Shown: positions 55,715 to 64,000 of the stretch, one piece after another | How positions within the stretch are numbered: the first letter of the stretch is position 1 | Layout of the letters: each line of letters begins with the position of its first letter | Assembly: GCA_021018995.1 (NCBI GenBank) | Contig: CM037585.1 | Coordinates: 123,718,831-123,782,830, forward strand | Length of the DNA stretch: 64,000 bases | Source of the DNA: Chloranthus sessilifolius | Taxonomy: Eukaryota > Streptophyta > Magnoliopsida > Chloranthales > Chloranthaceae | Reading direction: 5' to 3' | Made by a program: the position numbers and the translations under genes | Notes under the pieces: model-generated | Told to the model about the DNA's origin: nothing | What the model saw: the letters and a program-made list of their open reading frames with translations, nothing else | The model's database searches: none

Positions 55715-56010
55715 ACGATGGAGATCATTTTTCGTCCCAATCTTTCATGTAATAGATCTTGAGATCATGGCTCATATATCATACGATTAGATATTGATTC
55801 CACCTGGCACACATCCACAAGGTGGCTGTGATCATGGTATATCACTAGATGAATTCTCGGGTCACTTTTGGGGATGTGTTCCACATGTAATCAAAATCTG
55901 ATCGTCTGATAGGATGGGCCATGATCTCAAGACATATTGTGTGGAAGATTGGGATGCAAAATGATTTCCATCATCGTCTGGATGAAAATAATCAATGATA
56001 TTAACAGTGG
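55715..56010. repeat. Foldback MITE-like unit, single copy 1
   Basis: Left arm AACGATGGAGATCATTTTTCG and AATAGATCTTGAGATCATGG pair with the right arm CCATGATCTCAAGACATATT and AAAATGATTTCCATCATCGT across about 290 bp. Flanks unresolved. The minus-strand frame at 55862-56059 is a by-product of this repeat. Confidence 0.65.
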
Positions 56011-56929
56011 AATCATCAATATCGGAGACCAAATCTTCGATTGCAAAAAATTTAGCCATGATCGTTCAATTGGATACCATGTGACACATATGTTTGATCA
56101 ATCTAAATAGGTCAACAAGCACCTCATCATTGACACACTTGTCATGGTCAAAAAGTCATGCCTATTAGAAAATTCTAACAATATGATTTAATATGATAGT
56201 AATACTTTACATTTTTATCTTTGAAAGAATACTAGCCCTTCATTTTAGAATGTATGGATAAGATGATTGTGATTGATTCTCTTGTTGGGCACACTTTAAT
56301 TTAATATATATGAGCTAACATCGTGATGACTTGCATTGCTCATAATTTTGAGGTCCTGTGCAGCTCGCACAATCATACCAAAAACTATTGTAAGCACTCC
56401 TACTTTTTCTATTGTCGAGGTGGTGAAGAAGATCAAAAGAGGTCGACGGCGTGGTGTCAAATTTTACTAAAATTAGAATTTCTTATTTCTCAAACTCTCT
56501 AGAAATTTTCTTTTTCGAGACTTAGGTATTTTCTTCTTCCAAAAATATTTTTTGAGTGGAATAGTTTAAAAGAGAAAAAAACCTAACCCGGGTTCTTCCC
56601 CCTATTTGAATATTTATGATATATTTGCTTTGATTTTTAAATTGAAAACGCCTTTTATTATTTCTTGCTTTCATTTTTCCTTGTCTGTGGATTCAAATAG
56701 GGATTCGAGTGACTTGTGAATCAAATATTGTACGTGTAATCGAAACTGTTAGGTTCAACATATATATCGTTTGATACCTTTGTAACTCTATTTTAGCTTT
56801 GGTAGTGGAATTGTTTCTGTGAATGTATCAATAAATAAGATGGCTTGTTTGGAGGTTTATATAGGGAGGAGAAATTCACACCCGTTTTTTCTTAGAAAAA
56901 ACACCTTTTTTCATAGAAAAAAAAATATC
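56011..56929. other. Non-coding spacer
   Basis: No gene or repeat recognised with support; AT-rich with a short A-rich hairpin near 56895-56925. Confidence 0.4.
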
Positions 56930-57225
56930 GTTGAATACTTTAAATTAGATAATGGAGATCATTTTTCGTCCTAATCTTTCACACAATTGATCTTGAGATC
57001 ATAACGTACTTATCAGACTGTCAGATCTTGATTTCATGTGGCACACATCCTCAAAAATTACCATAATCATGGGCTTACCTATCATACGCTCATTTTTGGG
57101 GATGTGTGTCACGTGGGATCAACATGTAACTATCTGATAGGTGCGACATGATCTTAATAGATGTTTTTTGGAAAATTAATTGAGACAAAAAAATAATCTC
57201 CATTGTCTGATTCAAATCAGTTAAT
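56930..57225. repeat. Foldback MITE-like unit, single copy 2
   Basis: Same family as 55715-56010: left AGATAATGGAGATCATTTTTCG and CTTGAGATCATAACG, right ACATGATCTTAATAGATG and AATAATCTCCATTGTCTGATT, inverted over about 290 bp. Confidence 0.65.
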
Positions 57226-57900
57226 AGTTTTCATCCATGAAAAATTGTGTCGTCCTTACTCCGAAAACAAGTGATAATAGTCGTACCCAATTATAATAAG
57301 CCTATTGGTATTTTATTTCAATTGGTGACAGTCATAAGCAATTTTTAGCATTCATCCATGATTTGGTTGAAGGAGTGAGTGGATGCTCATGGAATAATCT
57401 CTGATATGTCATCATTTTATCACAAGAGGGTTTGGAGATTTATATTTGAGTACCTTTATTTCCACCCACAGATTCTTTTCTATCCACCCACGCTCCCACG
57501 TGCAAGTAAAAAAAACCCAAAAGTCCCCCTGAAATTTGTGGGCCAAATACACCTACCATTTCCTTTATTGTCACCCACCTGTTCATACATGCAAACTCCA
57601 CGCTCCCGAGCTCTTCTTCTTTTTCCTTTCGTTCCCGTGCTATGACCTCTTTGAACACCGAGCATTCCCCACGCTCCCACGCTTGTTCTTCTTCGCTTAG
57701 TTCGACACCCACAACCGTTTTCTTCTTCCTTTCGATACACCCGCATAAACCCTTGTTCTTCTCGTTTTGGTTTTGAAATGGGTTTGAAGGACGCGGATGA
57801 TAGCTCCGAAGAGCTACTATCATATGATGATGATTTAGAGTTCACCCAACTCCCTCGGATAGAATCACAACCTCCTATACATATATTATTTTTCATTCGA

Positions 57901-58420
57901 AGTAAACTTAGGGTTTGGTAGTGGTAGTAGACTTATTTTGAATTCTATTTGTATTATTTTTCAATTTATTTGTATTCATTCTAATTCTATTATTTTTCGT
58001 TCTATTTGTATTAGTTTTCATTATATAATTTTTCATTCTAAGAAAATTTAGGGTTTTGTAAAAGGGTTATTTTTTAACCTATTTGCATTATTTTTTATTT
58101 TATTTGTATTAGTTTTCATTATATAATCTTTCAATCTAAGTAAACTTGGGGTTTCTATACATTAATGAAAAATGGTTTGGAAATATATATTTTTGAAATA
58201 GTAATATGCATTTTTGATTTTTAATGCATTGACTTTGGTTCATAATGGATTGGTTTTAGTTAAAAAATAATTGATAAAGAATCTTTGAGCATTTCAAAGT
58301 AAATTACGAGAAGGTATATATGTTTTTAAAATAGCATTGCCTCTAAGTTTTGATTATATGCATAAGTTCGTTCATTTTAATAGTGATTATATTTTGATTT
58401 GAATGTTTATTATTTTGTTC
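57901..58420 (+). other. Putative intron 1 of the MULE gene, with triplicated unit
   Basis: AT-rich, ending in TTTTGTTCAG before an exon that opens GTGGACGATACG. A likely donor is GTAAACTTAG at 57900. Three diverged direct copies of a block resembling ATTATTTTTCATTCTAAGTA and AACTTAGGGTTTTG recur at about 57885-57920, 58020-58060 and 58120-58155. Confidence 0.55.
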
Positions 58421-60399
58421 AGGTGGACGATACGCAAACACAGAATACGGACCTTACCCTCTTTATAATCACAAATCAGTTATTTAGCACTTGCGAGGAA
58501 ATGATAACGTGGGCTCGCGATATCGTAAATAAAGCGAAAACTGTACTAACGATACAGAGGTCCGATAAGGGATTTCAAGGCCGCAGTGCCAGGGTGAAGT
58601 TGGCTTGCGAGAGATCAAACAACTTTCATAATCGTAAGAAGGGACAATCAAAGACCCTAGCAACGAGGAAAATTTTTACGAGAACGTCAGGTTGTCCGTT
58701 CTCATTATGAGGAAAGGAGATTAAACAAGAAGGTGGCTCTGTATGGAAGTTGGACGTACTTTGTGGAGTTCACAACCACCCCCCGGGGCAATTTGGGGAA
58801 GGATATTCATATGCGGGACGGTTGAAAGAAAATGAGAGAGGGGTTTTAAAAGAGATGTCAGCTGTTGGGATGAAGCCTAGTCACGTATTGCATAGCATTC
58901 AAAAGAAAGATCCGAAAAATTATTCGACCATTCAAGCCATCTACAATGCGAGACATGAGATGCGGTTGACTGAGAGAGAAGGGAGGACTCACCTCCAACA
59001 ATTGATGTTAAGATTTCAAGAAATCAAATACGTCTGTTTTCATTGTAAAGATCCTAAAACAGATGAATTGATCGACATCTTCTTCACTTATCTGGATTCG
59101 ATAGAGCTAGCGAACATTTTCCCTCAGGTGTTTGTTTTGGACTGCACATACAGACAAACAAATATAAACTTTTGGTGTTAAGCACACAGAAAAGCTTTTA
59201 CGTTAGCTTCGTGTTCATGTCATCCGAGAAAGAGAACGCTTATGTGTGAGCATTGCGATCATTCAAATTACTTTTCAAGGGAGGCGATCTTTCATCTCTA
59301 TTCATCACCGATCGGGAGCAAGCACTCATGAATGCGATCAAAGTAGTTTTTTCAGAAGCCAAATATATTTTATGTGTATGACATATAAACATGGGTGTGC
59401 TAAAGAATTATCAAAAAGTTTTTTATACTACAGAAGAATGGGATGCCTTCTACCAGGCATGGAATCGTGTGATGTATAGTTCATCGACAAAAGAATACGA
59501 AGCCGCGTTAAGTACCTTGGTCTATAGGTACGCGGATCATCAAAGTATCCTCCACTATTTGCATGCCACTTTGATAGAACCGTACAAGGAAAGATTCATG
59601 TCAGCATAGACAAATGAATATATGCATTTTGGTAACACAGCGTCTAACCGAGGGGAGAGTGCGCACTCAGATCAAGCGCGAGTTGAGATCTTCGATCGTT
59701 GACCTTATGTAATCGTGGGAGAAGATTGATGGCATTGTTGAGCTGCAATATATACAGATACGAGTATTATTTGAGAAAAGTAAACTGAAAAGGGGGCATC
59801 ATTATTCCTCTCATTTCTACGAGCTAGTAGTGGGTCACGTGTCTAGAGTGGTGCTGAAAATTATTAAAGCAAACAGAGTTACAGTTGAGGCGCAACTTGT
59901 TATTAAATCTCAGTGCAAGCATTTACTGTGCAAGACACATGGCCTTTCATGCTTACATGAACTCTCTTCATGGCTTTTGGCCGGTGTCAGAATTTTCCTT
60001 GAATCCATTCACCCTCAGTGGAAGAAATTCTACCACCTTAAAGTTGGTGCATCATCAAGAGGTATTGAAATGCTAGAATACTTTCATCGCATATACGAAA
60101 GATATGAGAGGTTCGACCCTGCTATTCAGGACCAAATTTATAGACAGTTGCATGAGATGGCAGACCCCACAACGACTTACATGGTCGAGCCAAAATTGTC
60201 ACTGAGTAAACACGATAGGACTAAGGAGAAGGGGAACCAAAGAAAACATCATGTGTCCTCGACAAGAGAGAAATCTGGGTTTGAGCACGTAATAAAAGAA
60301 GTTAATATGAAGGAGAAGGCAAAAGAGAAAGGGAAGAAGGCCGGAGTCGTTGAAGTTCTGAAGCTTCTAGAAAGTCTTGGAATGAAATTATATCTGAAG

Positions 60400-60985
60400 T
60401 CACTCTCTGAGTTTGTGTGTCCTATCGTAGCTGATATCACAGAAGTAACGGCAGATGGGCACTCGGGTTTAGAGTTATTGCACACTGGTTAGGAATGAGC
60501 TACATTGGATGAAAGGTAGTGTGAGAAGATTTGTTGGCTGAGTTGACCGCCCGCATGGAGTTTTTACTAATATTTGGCAGCCAAGAATGAATGATTCAGA
60601 TACATACGATCCTCAACTGCTTCACTGACAATACTCGGAGTGCTTACTGGATGACTGTGCCAAACATGAGATACCTAATAGCGTCATGCTATAGTACTCC
60701 TTTAGTCCTTCGACTTTGTATGACATTTTTTCCATTATAGATAGCAGCAGACACAACAAATAAGGTGATTTGCATTACTCACATGAACGATTGTCACTTC
60801 GTGCCAGTGACCTTGATTAAAGATAGTCCTATTCCATCATCGACGATTGTATGGAGATGATACCGAGATGATTGTGCAGCGGGATGGGTGTCTCAGTTCG
60901 TCAAACAATCGAAAAACTTCAACTCTGGCAATAATGGTGAAAAAGTTGTGACCGAAGATTATTCAGTGGTTAACCTCGATTGATA
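60400..60985 (+). pseudogene. OTU-like cysteine-peptidase domain at MULE C-terminus
   Basis: OTU domains cleave ubiquitin-type chains with a Cys-His catalytic pair; related domains occur at the C-terminus of some FAR1-type MULE proteins in plants. Here FVCPIVADITEVTADGHSG places Ser where the catalytic Cys of the DG.CGF motif is expected. About 300 nt further, VICITHMNDCHFVPVTLIKD has the His, followed by PIPSSTIVW and DDCAAGWVSQF. A stop at 60490-60492 and frame changes break the domain. The assignment rests on motif pattern from memory. Confidence 0.65.
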
Positions 60986-61694
60986 GTTTTTTTATTTGGG
61001 GGTAGTGTATATTTATGTAAATGATAAAAATATTATGGTCTTGCCAGTATCTTTTTTTGTAACTGATATGAATATAGATACTATGAAATGATACAAAAAT
61101 GAATAGAAAAGAATTTTGTGCTAAAGTGTTTATTTTTTAAGATTTTTTATCCACCAATTTATATAACCATTACTTGCCCATGAGAAGTTGGCTTTAGAAC
61201 ATAGTTGAAAAGAAAGACTTGGCAACCAGATAATAGCCTTTGACTCCATTATATCTACCTTGTTTGATTTTAAGTCCATGATTTTAAGATTTGTTCGAAA
61301 AATAATTTATGTCATCTGATTCGAAGCAGCCAATGATTCTCATACGTGCCCTCAATAATTCGGTAGGTACAAATAGAACTAATTATTTAATAATATTTTG
61401 TACGGCCATGCAGATCAAACATTCTACCTCTTAAATGTAAACTATTAACTATATATATAAGTCAAGTTATGTGGGACCATTTTTATTTCACATAATAATA
61501 ATATAGATATCATAATACTGTTTGGTTATTGCATTGTAAATAAATTAATAAAATAATCATTACTTGCACATGAGAAGTTGGCCTTAGAACATAGTTTAAA
61601 AGAAGGGCTATTATCTGATTCGACAATTGAGTGTACTAAACCTTTCTGTCAAGATTTGTAGACGATGCCTCAATGAGCCACCTTTTATCGAATG
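60986..61694. repeat. Spacer with a 52-bp direct repeat
   Basis: 61163-61214 and 61553-61604 are direct copies of a unit with TTACTTGCCCATGAGAAGTT and TTAGAACATAGTT, differing at a few bases. A foldback-family fragment is at 61250-61330 (TTTAAGATTTGTTCG, GTCATCTGATTCGAAGCAG). At 61605-61625 a block GGCTATTATCTGATTCGAC duplicates the arm of the next element. No gene. Confidence 0.5.
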
Positions 61695-63087
61695 AAGTCA
61701 CTCTAATCCTATGGAGTGAAAGGCTATTATCTGATTCGACTATTCCATGATTCACCAACAGTATAAAGCCCATAAAAGTGTGGTTGGATTATCAAAAATA
61801 AAAAATAAAAAAGGATTAGTGATGATTAAAAAAAATAAAAAATTGTGGGTCTGACGGTGGGCACCCACTGTCAGTGTTTTATATATGGCGGTGGGTTCCC
61901 ACTATCAGATACAAATAGTTGACAACATGCACCTACCGTCAAATTTTTTTAAAAAAAATTGGCCTCAAACGATGGGTGCCCACTGTCAGACCCAAATAGG
62001 TAATAACATGCACCCACCGTCAGGGCATCAGAGGTTGAACTCCAGTGAGGATGCTCACTAGAGTTCAACCTCTGATGGCTCACGGTGGGAGCCTACTGTC
62101 TGTAATTTACACCTAATAGTGGGCACCCACAGTTAGGGAAAAAATTTGAAGTTGACGATGGGTGCTCACTGTCAGATCCAAATAGGTGACAGGAGGCACC
62201 CACCGTCAAAGCATCAGAAGTTGAACTCCAGTGAGGATGCTCACTGGAGTTCAACCTCTGATGGCGTCACGGTGGAAGCCTTCTGTCAGTAATTTTACAC
62301 TTGACAGTGGGCACCCACCATCAGGAAAAAAATTTGAAGCTGGCAGTGGGTGCCTACTGTCACTTGTGCCTCTCTGACAATGGGTTCCCACCGTCAAAGC
62401 CAAAAAACATTTTGAGACAGCAGGCACCCGCCATCAAGCCATCAGAGGTTGAACTCCAGTGAGCATCCTCACTAGACTTCAACCTCTGTTTATCTGACGG
62501 TGGGTGCCTGCTGTCTCCAAAAAAAAATTTGGCTCTAACAATGGGAACCCACTGTCAGAGAAGCACAAGCGACAGTAGGCACCCACCGTCAACTAAAATT
62601 TTTTTTCCTGACAATGGGTGCCTACTGTCAAGTGTAAATTACTGACAGCAGGCTCCTACCGTGACGCCATCAGAGGTTGAACTCTAGTGAGCATCCTCAC
62701 TAGAGTTCAACATCTAATGCCCTAACGGTGGGTGCCCGCTGTCACTACTTATTTGGGTTTGACAGTGGCTGTCACTACTTATTTGGGTCTGACAGTGGGC
62801 ACCCACTTTCTGAGCCCAATTTTTTTTAAAAAAAAAAAAATGACGGTGGGCGCATGTTGTCAACTCTTTGGATCTGACATTAGGAACCCACCGTTAGATA
62901 TGAAACACTGACAGTGGGTGCCCACCGTCAGACCCACAAAATTTTTATTTTTTTAATCATCACTAACCCTTTTTTACTTAATATTTTTTATAATCTAACC
63001 ATACTTTTAGGGGCTTTATGTTGTTTGTGAATCATGGAATAGTCGAATCAGATAATAGCCTTTCACTCCACAAGATTAGAGTGACTT
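61695..63087. mobile_element. 1.4-kb near-palindromic element of nested palindromes
   Basis: The ends AAGTCACTCTAATC and GATTAGAGTGACTT are inverted, and the similarity runs inwards through TATTATCTGATTCGACTATT, TTAGTGATGATTAAAAAAA and GTGGGTCTGACGGTGGGCAC to near the centre (about 62390), with small indels. Inside are two nested repeat types: a 22-24 bp palindrome of the form TGACGGTGGGCACCCACTGTCA repeated throughout, and four hairpins of about 50 bp (62026-62077, 62212-62263, 62440-62488, 62668-62718). The whole could fold as a very long hairpin. No ORF; target duplications not resolved. Confidence 0.85.
62026..62718. repeat. Four ~50-bp perfect-type hairpins inside the large palindrome
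   Basis: Each reads CATCAGAGGTTGAACTC...GAGTTCAACCTCTGATG with a short GAGGATGCTC or GAGCATCCTC centre. The first two have GGATGC, the last two GCATCC, so the pairs are in opposite orientation, as expected if the right half arose from the left by inversion. Confidence 0.8.
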
Positions 63088-63528
63088 TTTTTATGTGTAT
63101 TATGTTAGTGTGTGTAGCACAATATCCCCTATTTTCTTCTTTGCCCATTCTATTTGTAATGTGTTATTGATGGAATTTTCAAAGATTCATTTTGGTATGG
63201 TGGATTTGAGAAAATATTCAAACAAAGATGTTTCAATTCTATGATTATAAAGTAACTTTAAAAGTGCTCAGTCATTTACAAGCCATACTAAGAAGTCAAC
63301 TCAACAACAATGTCTTTATTTACACACAAAAATTTATACCTTCAAGCAATAATACACAAGAAATTGAGAAAGGAAGCTCATCCAATTATAAGCCTTACTA
63401 ACAAGTCAACTGACAATAATGTCTGTATTTATAACAAAAATAAATATCTTCAAGCAATACACAACTTTCTCTTTAAAAATATACATATACAAAAAAACTC
63501 TACATGCCATATCAATCTAACTTTTCCT
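63088..63528. other. Non-coding spacer
   Basis: AT-rich; nothing recognised. It may include the 3' UTR of the minus-strand gene that ends at 63529. Confidence 0.4.
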
Positions 63529-64000
63529 TCAATAAAATTTTCTCCTTTTCCGAGGAGGATATCGGTGTACTCTTAAAGCGGTTTCAGCGACGGGGGATGC
63601 ATTACTTGAGGTAGGAACCTGTGAGGAGAGCAAGTCAAATCGGAGCTCATCGCGTACCTTCTTCATGACCTCGATCAGGTACCCAATATTTTGATTTGTA
63701 CCGATAGTTATCGAATCCTCTAATAGCATCAACGCCCTATCTTTGTGATGTCGCTGCATTCAAAATGTGCATTAGACAATATATAAATTTTTATATATGG
63801 TAGCAGTTATAAATGAGAGACATCACAATAGTACAAATACGTACCTATCCCTCCGAGGCAATGTCGACATCGTCTCTACTTTGGGATGGCCTCAAACTTC
63901 TACGGTGGTTGGGGTCCACGAGCTACAAATGTGAGGACTTCTTGTACCACTCCATATAACCCTCCACAGTGGCCCTACTAAATGTTAGAGCATCACAATA
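63529..64000 (-). CDS. Partial two-exon gene, possibly a plant-mobile-domain protein
   Basis: Last exon 63753-63529 encodes RHHKDRALMLLEDSITIGTN...VHRYPPRKRRKFY and a stop. It follows an AT-rich putative intron (63844-63754; minus strand GTACGTATT ... TTGAATGCAG). The preceding exon runs off the window: FSRATVEGYMEWYKKSSHL, a TAG, LVDPNHRRSLRPSQSRDDVD. Y-MEWY followed by short polar tails is reminiscent of the C-terminus of plant mobile domain proteins, but the core lies outside the window. Stops in the upstream exon (TAG before LVDPNH, and TAG at the splice junction) suggest a pseudogene or a wrong splice choice. It ends with a basic cluster that could be a nuclear signal. Confidence 0.4.

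Larger units (their letters stand above)
57778..60985 (+). pseudogene. FAR1/MULE-type transposase with OTU-like C-terminus, broken
   Basis: Exon 1 starts at ATG 57778 (MGLKDADDSSEELL) and probably ends near 57900; a 3' splice site TTGTTCAG precedes 58421. The N-terminal FAR1-like domain reads FSTCEEMITWARDIVN, KLACERSNNFHNRKKG, TSGCPFSL and CGVHNHPPGQ. The MULE core follows: RPSHVLHSI-like MKPSHVLHSIQKKDPKNYST, VFVLDCTYRQTNI (first Asp), FITDREQALMNAIKVVF (second Asp), EWDAFYQAWNRVMYSS and MHFGNTASNRGESAH (Glu). A SWIM-like finger CKHLLCKTHGLSCLHEL is at 59915-59965. The tail is an OTU-like fold (VTADGHSG, NDCHFVPVTL). Stops and frameshifts near 58709, 59181, 59609, 60492 and later inactivate it. 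Terminal inverted repeats were not found. Confidence 0.88.

Noticed and set aside
57440..57896. Two minus-strand open frames of 127 and 138 codons
   Set aside because: They lie opposite the 5' leader and first exon of the MULE gene, show low-complexity Glu/Lys/Arg sequence from a pyrimidine-rich leader, and have no recognisable domain.
63310..63576. Plus-strand 88-codon frame
   Set aside because: Composition-driven Lys/Asn/Ile-rich frame in AT-rich DNA; it overlaps the better supported minus-strand exon.

Overview
The window is nuclear DNA of a flowering plant: a repeat-dense intergenic region built almost entirely of transposable elements. Evidence is the plant-type Ty1/copia and chromodomain-bearing Ty3/gypsy elements, L1-type LINEs with a plant RNase H tail, a FAR1-type Mutator transposase, CACTA-like and Tourist-like MITEs, and AT-rich plant-like introns. 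The species cannot be fixed from the sequence. I found no intact host gene, tRNA or rRNA; the only possible non-TE coding sequence is a partial two-exon gene at the right edge (minus strand), and it too looks like a plant-mobile-domain protein.

Layout. 1-1527: AT-rich DNA with a MITE-derived fragment and a duplicated pyrimidine tract. 1533-7573: complete but dead Ty1/copia element (LTRs 729/698 bp, TSD AATCT). 7709-7923 and 7974-8354: two MITEs. 8760-8881: CACTA-like MITE. 8931-20670: 5'-truncated minus-strand L1-type LINE (13-bp TSD CGTCAATAGAGTT), split by chromovirus 1 (10932-20519, minus strand, TSD AAAAA). 20860-21260: RTE-type LINE scrap. 21270-26968: long plus-strand L1-type LINE with ORF1 and ORF2, carrying one MITE and ending at another. 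27028-29109: MITEs and dispersed repeats. 29110-31134: third LINE (plus strand, poly-A). 31431-31949: CACTA-like and Tourist-like MITEs. 32711-34120: foldback element with roughly 300-bp terminal inverted repeats and arrays of short palindromes. 35336-47840: chromovirus 2 (minus strand, TSD AGATC), with an extra ORF between pol and the 3' LTR. 49595-50160: TIR element. 50437-52967: solo LTR of the chromovirus 2 family (TSD CCATG). 53080-57230: array and scattered copies of another foldback repeat, a MITE and a G-rich tract. 57778-60985: decayed FAR1/MULE transposase with an OTU-like C-terminal domain. 61695-63087: 1.4-kb near-palindrome made of smaller palindromes. 63529-64000: partial gene.

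How the parts relate. Most boundaries are anchored by matching target-site duplications, giving an order of events: the LINE inserted at 8.9/20.7 kb, then chromovirus 1 landed in its reverse transcriptase. At least eight short CACTA-like MITEs inserted into LINEs and spacers. Coding decay is mostly nonsense change within preserved frames, which suits silenced, methylated elements.

Most notable: (1) both chromoviruses have an AT-rich insert with splice-like ends at the same phase-1 position between the Gag zinc knuckle and the protease; (2) chromovirus 2 carries a 454-codon accessory ORF in the position of env, preceded by a palindrome array also found in its LTRs; (3) unrelated elements each carry arrays of a different short palindrome, culminating in two large nested-palindrome elements that could fold into long double-stranded RNA.
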